64,000 nt of DNA from Mesorhizobium sp. M1B.F.Ca.ET.045.04.1.1 (GTDB lineage Bacteria; Pseudomonadota; Alphaproteobacteria; Rhizobiales; Rhizobiaceae): the NCBI RefSeq assembly GCF_003952465.1, contig NZ_CP034448.1, positions 5,371,001-5,435,000 on the forward strand, given 5' to 3'. Below are positions 1 to 7,655 of the stretch, one piece after another (positions within the stretch are counted from its first letter, which is position 1; each line of letters begins with the position of its first letter). Both the position numbers and the translations under genes were made by a program. The notes below the pieces were generated by a model. It had not been told where the DNA came from, ran no database searches, and worked only from the letters and a program-made list of their open reading frames with translations.

Positions 1-2
1 AG

Positions 3-371
3 GCCGAATTCCCGCTGGTCACCGTTCTGGCACGCGCCTTCGACCGCGGCACCGCGCTGCAGCTTGTCCGTGCCGGCGTCGATTATCAACTGCGCGAGAC
101 CTTCGAATCGGCGCTGGTCTTCGGTGGCTCGGCGCTGGAATCGTTGGGCGTCGACCCGGAAGAGGTCGCGGAGGTCATCGAGGATGTCCGCCGCCGCGAC
201 GAGGCCCGTTTCGAAACGCAATTGGCCGAGGGCGTGCGGGCCGGCCAGCGCTTCCTGAAAGGCAATATCGGCACGCCCATCCCGACGCCGCTCACGCAGC
301 CGCGTCGCGCCGGCCGGGCGCTCAACGAAGAGACGGCCGGCGTTCTGAACAAGGCAGAGACGAAGAGCTGA
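3..371 (+). CDS. KefB/KefC-type monovalent cation:H+ antiporter (CPA2), C-terminal part only
   Basis: The reading frame is open from the left edge and stops at 369-371, so only the last 122 residues are present. They read as the tail of an RCK/TrkA-N domain (AEFPLVTVLARAFDRG, then LVRAGVDYQL and FESALVFGG), where KefB and KefC proteins sense nucleotides or glutathione adducts, followed by a basic, low-complexity tail. Family members are inner-membrane K+/H+ or Na+/H+ exchangers used in pH and electrophile stress. The membrane domain lies outside the window, so KefB versus KefC and the transported ion cannot be decided. The next gene begins 11 bp after the stop on the same strand and is probably co-transcribed. 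Confidence 0.8.
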   Translation, partial: AEFPLVTVLARAFDRGTALQLVRAGVDYQLRETFESALVFGGSALESLGVDPEEVAEVIEDVRRRDEARFETQLAEGVRAGQRFLKGNIGTPIPTPLTQPRRAGRALNEETAGVLNKAETKS

Positions 372-381
372 GAGGGAACAC

Positions 382-930
382 ATGGCAGAGCTCGACGCGC
401 GGGCGCTTTCCGTCACCAAATTCTGGCGCGACGCCGGCGAGGACGCCTGGTTCGAGAAGAACGACGCGTTCGACGCGGGTTTCCGCAACCAGTTCCTCGA
501 GTTGCACCATGCCGCCGCCAGGCGCGAATGCGACGACTGGAACGCGCATGCCGAAGGATCGCTGGCGTTGATGATCCTGCTCGACCAGTTTCCGCGTAAC
601 TGCTTCCGCGGCACCGGACATATGTACGCGACCGATCCGCTGGCCAGGCATTTCGCCGACAGGGCGATCGCCGCCAGCCACGACCTAGCGCTCGACGAGA
701 TCGTGCGCGTCTTCCTCTACCTGCCCTTCGAGCATTCGGAATCGCTCGCCGATCAGCAGAGGTCGGTGGAACTCACCGCCGCCAACGCGCCCGACTATCT
801 CAAATACGCCAAGGAGCACCTGGAGATCATCCAGCGCTTCGGCCGTTTTCCGCATCGAAACAGAATGCTCGGCCGCGAGACGACAGCGGACGAAAAGGCA
901 TTTCTCGATGGCGGCGGCTTCTCCGGCTGA
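382..930 (+). CDS. DUF924 family protein
   Basis: This encodes 182 residues with the features of the DUF924 (TPR-like) family. They are an N-terminal FWRDAGEDAWF segment, the family hallmark LILLDQFPRN-like stretch (here MILLDQFPRNCFRGT), the YLPFEHSE motif, and a C-terminal RFGRFPHRN segment. No catalytic function is established for the family, and the protein has no signal peptide or membrane segment. An AGAGGGA ribosome site 4 nt before ATG 382 supports the start. It lies 11 bp downstream of the antiporter gene and is probably in the same transcript, although a functional link is not evident. Confidence 0.85.
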   Translation: MAELDARALSVTKFWRDAGEDAWFEKNDAFDAGFRNQFLELHHAAARRECDDWNAHAEGSLALMILLDQFPRNCFRGTGHMYATDPLARHFADRAIAASHDLALDEIVRVFLYLPFEHSESLADQQRSVELTAANAPDYLKYAKEHLEIIQRFGRFPHRNRMLGRETTADEKAFLDGGGFSG

Positions 931-957
931 ACAGGCACGCTCACGGATACTTGCCAC

Positions 958-1197
958 ATGATTGAGTTAGCAGGGCGAACCTATGAGGCCACGATTGGAA
1001 GCGATGTCCAACGCGATGGCATGTACCTGGAACTCGCTGACCACCATCAGCGGATAGTGGGCGAGATCTTCTTCTCAGATGTCGATGGGAAGATGACGGT
1101 TACCCTGTCTCAGCCTGAAGTGCCCCTGGAAGTGGTTGAATGGATGATTGCCACGGCCAAGGTCCGTCTTCCACCAGCCGACCCGACTGCCGGCTAA
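958..1197 (+). CDS. small hypothetical protein (79 aa)
   Basis: This is a 79-residue acidic, soluble protein starting MIELAGRTYEATIG. It has alternating charged and hydrophobic beta-like segments and no signal peptide, cysteine pair or nucleotide motif. I do not recognise the family. Its base composition is a little less GC-rich than its neighbours. It starts 27 bp after the DUF924 stop and converges on folK, with only 1 bp between the two stop codons. No strong ribosome site is visible before the ATG, so it could be weakly expressed or translated through coupling. It is probably real, because the frame is clean and fills the gap exactly. Confidence 0.5.
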   Translation: MIELAGRTYEATIGSDVQRDGMYLELADHHQRIVGEIFFSDVDGKMTVTLSQPEVPLEVVEWMIATAKVRLPPADPTAG

Positions 1198-1198
1198 T

Positions 1199-1711
1199 CT
1201 AAGCCAGCCACCACTCCCGGCCGGACGGCAGGCGCTCTATCCCCGAAATGTCGACGGCGCCGAGCCGTTCCGACACGCTTCTGCCGCCTACAACGAGGTC
1301 GGGCGCGATCTCGGCCAGCGGCGCCAGCACGAAGGCCCGTTCGAGCATGCGGGGGTGCGGCACTTCGAGCCCAGTCTCGTGGATCACCCGGTCGCCGAAC
1401 ACCAGGATATCGATGTCGATCAGGCGCGGCCCCCAGCGCTCCTCGCGCACCCGCTTCAGGCGCCTTTCGACATCCAGGCAGAGGTCGAGCAAGGCGCGCG
1501 GCGACAGCGCCGTTTCGACGGCGGCGGCGGCGTTGAGAAAATCCGGCTGGTCGAGCTTGCCCCAGGGCGGGGTGCGGTAGAGCGAGGAGACGGCGGTGAC
1601 GCGCGTCTTGTCGTCGCCGTCCAGCATGCGCAGCGCCGCGGCCATGGACTTCGCCGGGTCGCCGAGATTGCCGCCGAGACTGAGATAGACGGCGCTATTG
1701 GGGCCAGACAA
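1199..1711 (-). CDS. folK: 2-amino-4-hydroxy-6-hydroxymethyldihydropteridine diphosphokinase (HPPK)
   Basis: FolK transfers pyrophosphate from ATP to 6-hydroxymethyl-7,8-dihydropterin, the step before dihydropteroate synthase in folate synthesis. The 170 residues show the N-terminal LSLGGNLGDP loop, the SSLYRTPPWG segment, and the ATP/Mg signature RWGPRLIDIDILVFGD, followed by the EVPHPRMLERAFVLAPLAEI segment. Length is normal for a bacterial HPPK. The start is a TTG at 1711, preceded by a GAGGTG ribosome site at good spacing, and it lies 17 bp inside the end of folB. Folate enzymes FolP, FolB and FolK therefore form one operon read leftward, probably translationally coupled. Confidence 0.95.
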   Translation of the reverse strand: MSGPNSAVYLSLGGNLGDPAKSMAAALRMLDGDDKTRVTAVSSLYRTPPWGKLDQPDFLNAAAAVETALSPRALLDLCLDVERRLKRVREERWGPRLIDIDILVFGDRVIHETGLEVPHPRMLERAFVLAPLAEIAPDLVVGGRSVSERLGAVDISGIERLPSGREWWLA

Positions 1712-2054
1712 CGGTCACCTCGACATGATCGAGCACGCCCGGCACCGGGGCGTTCGGCTTGCGCACCGTGATCTCGGCCTTCCTGATCTGCGGAAAACGC
1801 GCGGCAAGCGCCTTCGCCACTTCCAGCGCCAGCGCTTCGATCAGGAAGCGGCGGTGTCCGGTGACGATCTTCTCGATCACCGCGAAGGCGATGCCGTAAT
1901 TGACGGTGTCCTCGATGGAGTCTTCCTCCAGCGGGCGGCTGGGCTCGACCGTCAGTTCAGCGTCGACATAGAAACGCTGGCCGAGCGTCTCCTCCTCGTC
2001 CAGCACGCCGTGCCGGGCAAAGAAGGCGCAGTTCTTCATGCGGATGACATACAT
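1695..2054 (-). CDS. folB: dihydroneopterin aldolase
   Basis: FolB cleaves 7,8-dihydroneopterin to 6-hydroxymethyl-7,8-dihydropterin and glycolaldehyde, giving FolK its substrate. The 119-residue protein has the family's MKNCAFFARHGVLDEEE N-terminus containing the active-site glutamate region. It also has the YGIAFAVIEKIV and RFLIEALALEVAKAL helices that build the octameric tunnel fold, and the C-terminal KPNAPVPGVLDHVEVTV strand. The ATG is 2 nt after the folP stop codon. Its end overlaps the folK start by 17 bp, so the three genes are organised for coupled translation. Confidence 0.95.
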   Translation of the reverse strand: MYVIRMKNCAFFARHGVLDEEETLGQRFYVDAELTVEPSRPLEEDSIEDTVNYGIAFAVIEKIVTGHRRFLIEALALEVAKALAARFPQIRKAEITVRKPNAPVPGVLDHVEVTVVWPQ

Positions 2055-2056
2055 GG

Positions 2057-2911
2057 TCAGCGTCCGGGAGAAATGTCGTTTTCTCGCGCCAGCATAGCAT
2101 CGGCCACCGCCAGCGCATCCACGTTGATTGCGACATCGTGGACGCGAAAAAGATCGGCCCCTTTGAGCCGCAGGATGACGCTGGTGGCCGCGGTGCCGGC
2201 CGCTCGCCCGGCAGGTTCGCGCCCGGTGACGCCGCCGATGAAACGCTTTCGCGACGTCCCCGCCATCAGCGGAAAGCCGAGCGCCTGAAGCTCGGAGAAC
2301 CGTGCCATCAGATCGAGATTTTCCTCAGTCGTTTCCTTGGCGAAGCCGAAGCCGGCATCGAGCACGATCTGGCTGTCGGCAACGCCGCTGGCGCGCGCAA
2401 TCTCCAGCGATTTGCGCAGGAACAGGAATTGGTCCTCGATCACGTCCGGCAGCTTCTGCCGTTCGCGTCCGGTATGCATGATGATGAGGCCGGCGCCGGT
2501 CTCGACCGCGACACGCGCTATGCCGGGCTCGCGCTGCAGGCCCCAGACATCGTTGACGATATGCGCGCCGGCGGCGACGGCGCGCCGCGCGGTGTCCTCG
2601 CGATAGGTATCGACCGAAATCAGCGCCTCGCCCGATCCCGCGAGCGCCTCGATGATCGGCAGCACCCGCCCCTGCTCTTCCTCGGCGGTGATCGGGGCAA
2701 AACCCGGCCGCGTCGATTCCCCGCCGACATCGATGATGGCCGCCCCCTCTTCCGCCATGCGACGCGCCTGGGCGATCGCCTTCTCCGGCGCGATGAACAG
2801 CCCGCCGTCGGAAAAACTATCCGGCGTGACGTTGAGGATGCCGACCACGACCGCTTTCGGGCCGAGGTCGAGATGGCGTCCATGCGCGAGCTGCCATCGC
2901 CTTGTCGTCAT
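2057..2911 (-). CDS. folP: dihydropteroate synthase
   Basis: FolP condenses 6-hydroxymethyl-dihydropterin diphosphate with p-aminobenzoate and is the sulfonamide target. The 284-residue TIM-barrel protein contains the diagnostic VGILNVTPDSFSDGG motif near residue 25 and the IIDVGGESTRPG motif near residue 60. It also has ISVDTYRED, the NDVWGLQ pterin-binding strand, LDAGFGFAKE, and the ends GTSRKRFIG and RVHDVAINVDAL. Length and motif order are canonical and no resistance-type insertion is visible. It is the first gene of the leftward folP-folB-folK operon. Its start region faces the divergent DUF922 gene across 84 bp, which should hold both promoters. Confidence 0.96.
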   Translation of the reverse strand: MTTRRWQLAHGRHLDLGPKAVVVGILNVTPDSFSDGGLFIAPEKAIAQARRMAEEGAAIIDVGGESTRPGFAPITAEEEQGRVLPIIEALAGSGEALISVDTYREDTARRAVAAGAHIVNDVWGLQREPGIARVAVETGAGLIIMHTGRERQKLPDVIEDQFLFLRKSLEIARASGVADSQIVLDAGFGFAKETTEENLDLMARFSELQALGFPLMAGTSRKRFIGGVTGREPAGRAAGTAATSVILRLKGADLFRVHDVAINVDALAVADAMLARENDISPGR

Positions 2912-2995
2912 TGTCCATCAACCATGCGTGATCCGCGCGAAATCAATTCCGTTGCGCCGGCAACGGCCGTAAAGCAAGGTGGCTGAAGAGGCAAC

Positions 2996-3616
2996 ATGAT
3001 GAACCGTTCCCTGCTCTGCGCCCTGATCTTTTCGCTCGCCGCCATGCCGGCCGGCGCGGCTAGCCTGGTGAAGACCTACAGCTATTTCAGCGTCGGCGGC
3101 CGCACGCTGGACGACATCGAAAAGCAGCTGACGAAAAACGGTCCCGAGGTGAAGAGCACCGGGTCCAGGCATCCTGGCGCCACGCAGATGGCTTTCACCA
3201 CGCGCGTCAGCTACGCGCAGACGGCCAATTCCTGCCGGATCGCGAACGCGCAGGTGACCGTGAAGGTCAAGGTGATCCTTCCGGAATGGCGGCGGCCGCG
3301 CAAGGCCGATCCGGACGTCAGGCTGTTCTGGGACACGCTTTCGGCCGACATCAAGCGCCACGAGGAGCGCCATGTCGAGATCGCCAAGAACCATGCCCGT
3401 GAACTCGAGGACGCGCTGAAAGCGACTTATCCGCAAAAGACCTGCGAAGCCGCGAAGGCGAAGGCCGCCGAGATTTCGGCTACCATCCTCGCCAGGCACG
3501 ATCGCGCCCAGGTCCAGTTCGACCGTGTCGAAGGCGTTAATTTCGAAAGCCGGATCATCCGGCTCCTGCGCTACCGGATGCAGCGCATCCAAAGCGGCCG
3601 CCTGCCGCCGGCTTGA
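2996..3616 (+). CDS. secreted DUF922 family protein, putative zinc peptidase
   Basis: This is a 206-residue protein with a classical signal peptide (MNRSLLCALIFSLAAMPAGAA) and a mature part matching the DUF922 family of predicted secreted Zn-dependent proteases. The metal-binding signature is visible as KRHEERHVEIA, an HExxH-like H-E-E-R-H. A conserved segment containing CRIANAQVTVKVKVILPEW precedes it, and a basic C-terminal helix follows. Protease activity is a family prediction and has not been established biochemically for most members. ATG 2996 has an AGAGG site upstream. The gene is divergent from folP and is followed by a 217-bp gap before the MFS gene, in which I see two TATATCG repeats near 3705-3725 but no clear operator. 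Confidence 0.85.
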   Translation: MMNRSLLCALIFSLAAMPAGAASLVKTYSYFSVGGRTLDDIEKQLTKNGPEVKSTGSRHPGATQMAFTTRVSYAQTANSCRIANAQVTVKVKVILPEWRRPRKADPDVRLFWDTLSADIKRHEERHVEIAKNHARELEDALKATYPQKTCEAAKAKAAEISATILARHDRAQVQFDRVEGVNFESRIIRLLRYRMQRIQSGRLPPA

Positions 3617-3833
3617 CCGCTGGATCGGTGTGCCGGCGAAAGCCAATGCCGGCGAAACATAGTGCCAGATCCGAAAAACTTGCGAGCGGCGGTCGAAAAC
3701 GGCCTATATCGAACGACATATATCGGGTTCGCCCGAGGCGGGCTTTGGAAACAGAGACACGGACGACAGGCGGAAGACATCCTCGACGGATCGCTTCTTG
3801 CGGACCGCGCGCCAGCCTTTGAAAGAATAACGC

Positions 3834-5315
3834 ATGGACCAGACCGTCGACAATCGCACGGCAACGACAGCCGCGCCGCCGATGAGCGAGAGCGAGAAGA
3901 ACGCCATCATCGGCGGCGTGCTTTTGTCGATGCTTTTGGCGGCGCTTGACCAGACCATCGTCGCGCCCGCCCTGCCGACGATCGGCCGCGCGCTCGGCCA
4001 TGCAGAATATCTGCCCTGGATCGTCACCGGCTATCTTTTGACGGCGACAGCGATGGCGCCGCTCTACGGCAAGATTTCCGATGTCTATGGCCGCCGGCCG
4101 GTCATCTATGCCGCTGTGCTCATTTTTCTCCTGGGATCGCTGGTCAGCGCTCTCGCCCCCAACATGCTGGTGCTGGTCATCGGTCGCGCCATCCAGGGCG
4201 CTGGCGGCGGCGGCCTGTTCGCCCTGACGCAGACTGTCATTGGCGACCTCGTACCGCCCCGCGAGCGGGCCCGCTACGCCGCCTGGATTGCCGGCACATG
4301 GGCGGTCGCCAGCGTCGCCGGGCCGCTGCTCGGCGGTACCTTCGCCGAACACCTGCACTGGTCGCTGATCTTCTGGATCAACCTGCCGCTCGGCTTCCTG
4401 GCGATGGCGATCATCAACAACCCGCTGAAGAAGCTGCCGATTGCGGCGAAACACCACCGCATCGATGGGCTTGGCGCAGCGCTGCTGGTGATCGCCACGG
4501 CGCTGCTGCTCCTGGCGCTCAACTGGGGCGGCAGCAGCTATCCCTGGCTCTCTGCGGAAATCCTTGGACTGGTGGCCTGTTCGGCCGTGTTCTGGGCGCT
4601 GTTCGCGGTCAGATTGCTCCGCGCCGCCGAACCGTTGGTCTCGCTCGAAGTGCTGAGCAATCCGATCGTGCTCGCCGGCACGCTGTCGATGTTCCTGCTG
4701 CAGGCGGCAAGCATCGGCATCTCGGTCTATCTGCCGGTTTATCTGCAGGCGGTCGTCGGGCTCTCGGTCAGCGAGTCCGGCACGGCCATGCTTGGACTGC
4801 TGCTCGGCACCGTCGCCGGCGCCACGTTCAGCGGCCGCACCATCCCGCGCTTCGTCCACTACAAGCGCATCGCCATGTTCGGCATCGCCTTCGCGATCCT
4901 TTGCATCGGCGCGCTCAGTGCCATTGCGGGCCACGCTTCGCTGCTCGAAGTCGAGGTGCTGACGACCTTGATCGGCCTCGGCACCGGAACGACTTTCCCG
5001 GTCAGCACCGTCTCGGTCCAGAACGCGGTCGACCGCGCGCATCTCGGCGTCGCGACCGGGGTGCTGACCTTCCTGCGTTCGCTGGGCGGCGCACTTGGCG
5101 TTGCCATGCTCGGCGCCGTCGCGCTCGGCTACGGCTTGCCGCTCGCAGCGGAGGGCTCGCTAACCCGCATCGAGGTCACCTCGGTGACACCTTTCGTGAT
5201 GATCTTCGTCACCGCCGGCATCACGCTTGTCCTGGCGCTGATTGCGCTGGCGCTGATGCCGGAAAAGCCGTTGCGCGGCCAGGCCGAGCACGCCGCGCCG
5301 GTGCTCTCGGAGTAG
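3834..5315 (+). CDS. DHA2-type MFS multidrug exporter (EmrB/QacA family)
   Basis: A 493-residue proton antiporter of the 14-helix drug:H+ family, exporting hydrophobic drugs or toxins across the inner membrane. Visible family motifs are LAALDQTIVAPALPTI in helix 1 (motif D1), WIVTGYLL, motif A in loop 2-3 (GKISDVYGRRPV), and the motif C-like GPLLGGTFAEHLHWSLIFWINLPLG in helix 5. About fourteen hydrophobic segments follow each other up to residue 475. No membrane-fusion partner (EmrA) or TetR/MarR regulator is adjacent, so it probably works alone. Substrates cannot be inferred. It ends 23 bp from the convergent ferredoxin reductase gene. Confidence 0.88.
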   Translation: MDQTVDNRTATTAAPPMSESEKNAIIGGVLLSMLLAALDQTIVAPALPTIGRALGHAEYLPWIVTGYLLTATAMAPLYGKISDVYGRRPVIYAAVLIFLLGSLVSALAPNMLVLVIGRAIQGAGGGGLFALTQTVIGDLVPPRERARYAAWIAGTWAVASVAGPLLGGTFAEHLHWSLIFWINLPLGFLAMAIINNPLKKLPIAAKHHRIDGLGAALLVIATALLLLALNWGGSSYPWLSAEILGLVACSAVFWALFAVRLLRAAEPLVSLEVLSNPIVLAGTLSMFLLQAASIGISVYLPVYLQAVVGLSVSESGTAMLGLLLGTVAGATFSGRTIPRFVHYKRIAMFGIAFAILCIGALSAIAGHASLLEVEVLTTLIGLGTGTTFPVSTVSVQNAVDRAHLGVATGVLTFLRSLGGALGVAMLGAVALGYGLPLAAEGSLTRIEVTSVTPFVMIFVTAGITLVLALIALALMPEKPLRGQAEHAAPVLSE

Positions 5316-5338
5316 CGCGCTTGATTTCCCGCAACGCG

Positions 5339-6370
5339 CTATTCGTGGACGCCTAGCTTCTTCTGCAGGCTTGTCGACGAGGTCGTGTACTGGAAGACGA
5401 TGCGTTCCCCGGGGCTGACGATGCGTTTTGCGGCCTGCGCCATCAGGGCGACCTCGTGGAAGCCTGACAGGATGAGCTTGAGCTTGCCGGGGTAGGAGTT
5501 GATGTCGCCGACGGCGAAAATGCCGGGAACCGATGTCTGGAATTTCTCGGTGTCGACCGGGATAAGGTTCTCGTGCAGGTTCAGCCCCCATTCGGCGATC
5601 GGCCCGAGTTTCATGGTGAGACCGAAGAATGGCAGCATGCGGGTGCAAGGCACCTCGATGTCGCCGTCCGGGCCGCCCTTGATCGTCGCGGACGACAGCT
5701 CGCCGTCGGTGCCGGCAAGGCCGCTCACCTGGCCGACCAGGAATTCCAGCTCTTTGATCTCCTGCATGGCATACATCTTGTTGACGCTGTCGGGCGCTGC
5801 CCGGAATTCCGGGCGCCGGTGGACGAGCGTCACGCTTTTCGCGATCGGCTGCAGGTTGAGCGTCCAGTCGAGCGCCGAATCGCCGCCGCCGACGATGACG
5901 AGGTCGTGGCCGCGGAAATCCTCCATGCGACGGACCGAATAGAAGACGCTCTTGCCTTCATAGCCCTCGATGCCCGGGATGGGCGGGCGCTTCGGCTGGA
6001 ACGAGCCGCCGCCTGCGGCGATCACCACCACCTTGGCCTCGAACACCTCGTTCTCGTCCGTGGTGACGCGAAAACTGCCGTCCTCGAGCTTCTCGAGGCT
6101 GGAGACCATACGGTTGAAGGTGAACTCCGGCTTGAACGGATGGATCTGCTCCATCAGCTTGTCGACCAGGCCTTGCGCCGTGATCATCGGCCAGCCGGGA
6201 ATGTCGTAGATCGGCTTTTCCGGGTAGAGTTCGGCGCACTGCCCGCCCGGACGGTCGAGGATGTCGATGAGATGGCATTTCATATCGAAGAGGCCGAGCT
6301 CGAATACGGCGAACAGGCCGATTGGCCCTGCCCCGACAATGAGTACGTCCGTCTTGATCATGTCCGTCAT
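5339..6370 (-). CDS. ferredoxin--NADP+ reductase, thioredoxin-reductase-like (FNR type 2)
   Basis: This 343-residue FAD enzyme moves electrons between NADPH and ferredoxin. It shows the FAD dinucleotide fold VLIVGAGPIGLFAVFELG at the N-terminus and the family-specific DRPGGQCAELYPEKPIYDIPG stretch in place of a CxxC redox pair. The NADPH fold is LVIVGGGDSALDW, and the C-terminus is GIFAVGDINSYPGKLKLILSGFHE. That absence of the disulfide separates it from true thioredoxin reductases. I place the start at ATG 6370, which has a GGGGCGGAG site upstream; an in-frame start further back would run through a palindromic repeat. A [2Fe-2S] ferredoxin gene lies upstream on the same strand and is a plausible partner. 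Confidence 0.9.
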   Translation of the reverse strand: MTDMIKTDVLIVGAGPIGLFAVFELGLFDMKCHLIDILDRPGGQCAELYPEKPIYDIPGWPMITAQGLVDKLMEQIHPFKPEFTFNRMVSSLEKLEDGSFRVTTDENEVFEAKVVVIAAGGGSFQPKRPPIPGIEGYEGKSVFYSVRRMEDFRGHDLVIVGGGDSALDWTLNLQPIAKSVTLVHRRPEFRAAPDSVNKMYAMQEIKELEFLVGQVSGLAGTDGELSSATIKGGPDGDIEVPCTRMLPFFGLTMKLGPIAEWGLNLHENLIPVDTEKFQTSVPGIFAVGDINSYPGKLKLILSGFHEVALMAQAAKRIVSPGERIVFQYTTSSTSLQKKLGVHE

Positions 6371-6385
6371 CAGCTCCGCCCCATC

Positions 6386-6490
6386 GCGCATGACCCCGAA
6401 AATCGGAATCGATTTTCGGAAAGGATCATGCGCCAATCAAAGTGCTACAGTATCCTTTGCGCGTCCAAGAGGGCGCGCGGTGCTGTAGTG
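6386..6490. repeat. compound palindromic intergenic repeat, rhizobial type
   Basis: Two adjoining palindromes lie between the reductase and ferredoxin genes. The first has outer arms GCGCATGA and TCATGCGC (6386-6393 and 6426-6433) around an inner perfect stem CCGAAAATCG/CGATTTTCGG with a GAAT loop. The second has CTACAG and CTGTAG ends near 6454 and 6487 around GCGCG-rich arms. Elements with this layout are spread through many rhizobial genomes. It sits directly before the reductase start, so it may form part of the 5' leader. Confidence 0.75.
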
Positions 6491-6566
6491 AAATGGTGGG
6501 GACAGTGCATGACCTATAGCCCGCTGCCAAGCAGCCACGGGCAAAATTGGAAAATCGAGAGTTGGT

Positions 6567-6887
6567 TCAGCCCTGGCGCTCGGGCACGCGGACGACAAGA
6601 CCGTCGAGCGCGTCTCGCACCTTGATCTGGCAGGACAGGCGCGAGTTCGGCCGGACGTCGTAGGCGAAGTCCAGCATGTCCTCCTCCATCGCTTCCGGCT
6701 CGCCGACTTCGGCCGTCCAAGCCTCGTCGACATAGACATGGCAGGTCGCGCAGGCGCAGGCGCCGCCGCATTCCGCCTCGATGCCGGGCACCGCGTTGCG
6801 GATCGCGTTTTCCATGACGGTCGAGCCGTTCTCGGCCTCCACGTCGAATTGAGTGCCGTCATTGGCGATGTAAGTCAGCTTGGTCAT
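6567..6887 (-). CDS. [2Fe-2S] ferredoxin, adrenodoxin/FdVI type
   Basis: A 106-residue electron carrier. The cluster ligands are visible as Cys40-x5-Cys46-x2-Cys49 (with an extra Cys44) in the segment IEAECGGACACATCHVYV, and Cys86 in RLSCQIKV. This is the spacing of vertebrate-type ferredoxins such as adrenodoxin and Rhodobacter FdVI rather than plant-type or Isc ferredoxin. Likely partners are cytochrome P450s or biosynthetic enzymes, and the ferredoxin reductase encoded about 200 bp downstream on the same strand. ATG 6887 is preceded by an AGGTGA ribosome site. Acidic residues EPEAMEEDMLD form the usual docking patch. Confidence 0.93.
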   Translation of the reverse strand: MTKLTYIANDGTQFDVEAENGSTVMENAIRNAVPGIEAECGGACACATCHVYVDEAWTAEVGEPEAMEEDMLDFAYDVRPNSRLSCQIKVRDALDGLVVRVPERQG

Positions 6888-6995
6888 TTGTCACCTGAGG
6901 AGTCGCAGCCGAGATAATCACTCCACCGGACAAGTCAACTGCGGCGCGAAAACGCCACCGCATGACGTTTTTTCAGAAGGCGCGCTTTGCCGGCG

Positions 6996-7370
6996 CTAGC
7001 GGCTGATGGCGGCGATGAAGTCCCGCACTTCCTCGATCAATACGCCAAGTTTCTTAACGGTGCGGGCGTCCTCGGGCTGCTTTTCGATGGTCGCGGCGCA
7101 TTCGGCGACGGCAAAGGCGCCGATACCGCGCGCCGAGCCTTTCAGGCTGTGTGCAAGCAGCACCCGTTCCTTGGCATCGGCGTCGAGGATCTTGTCGCGC
7201 ACCGAAAGCGCCTGCTGCACGAACAGCGCCAGCACTTCCTGTTCGAGCGCGCGGTCATCCATCGTCTGCCGCGCAAGATGAGCCATATCCACAGGTCGCG
7301 ACCCTGCCGTTCCCGACACGTCGCCGCCGGGCATGGAAAACGCGATTCCACTCTCGCCACGCATACGCAC
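6996..7370 (-). CDS. Hpt-domain histidine phosphotransfer protein
   Basis: A 124-residue soluble protein made of one Hpt four-helix bundle after a short, glycine-rich N-terminus. The phosphoacceptor is His74 in LLAHSLKGSARGIGA, which is the family consensus. The flanking helices (LEQEVLALFVQQAL before, VAECAATIEKQ after) also fit. Hpt proteins relay phosphate between hybrid kinases and response regulators, but no kinase or regulator is in the window. The start is ambiguous between GTG 7370, with GGGAG 5 nt upstream, and ATG 7364; I prefer the GTG. It is divergent from the giant coiled-coil gene across 285 bp. Confidence 0.88.
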   Translation of the reverse strand: MRMRGESGIAFSMPGGDVSGTAGSRPVDMAHLARQTMDDRALEQEVLALFVQQALSVRDKILDADAKERVLLAHSLKGSARGIGAFAVAECAATIEKQPEDARTVKKLGVLIEEVRDFIAAISR

Positions 7371-7655
7371 TGCAACTCCCTAAAAAGGCGGCTGGCGCCC
7401 ACAAAAATAGGCGATCCGCGTCGCCATCGGGTTAACGATTGGCCGGGAAAAATGTTGTCACGGAGGCAGCCTGAATCACGCTTCCGTTAACCTTATATTT
7501 AAAGTTTTACGTATCGCCCGGAATGCATGTTTTCTTTACCCCAGTGTGTCATTACGATACGAACGTCCATTTTCAGCCTCCTGTCTGGGACCAGACAAGC
7601 CAGAATCAGGCCAAAATCATAAGTCCCGCGGCAGCTAGTACAGGGTAGCGAAGGC
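7371..7655. promoter_or_regulatory. divergent intergenic region between the Hpt gene and the giant coiled-coil gene
   Basis: These 285 bp must hold the promoters of both genes. The sequence is much richer in A and T than the flanking coding DNA, notably around 7486-7510. It contains two GTTAAC palindromes at 7431-7436 and 7486-7491. No start-site-proximal hairpin or tRNA is seen. I cannot assign a -35/-10 pair with confidence. Confidence 0.4.

Noticed and set aside
3555..5042. Long open frame on the minus strand across the MFS gene
   Set aside because: It is antisense to a clear 14-helix transporter and has no start site, motif or composition of its own.
7487..7502. CtrA-like TTAA...TTAA site before the giant coiled-coil gene
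   Set aside because: The two TTAA halves are 8 bp apart instead of the 7 bp of the CtrA consensus, so I do not call it.
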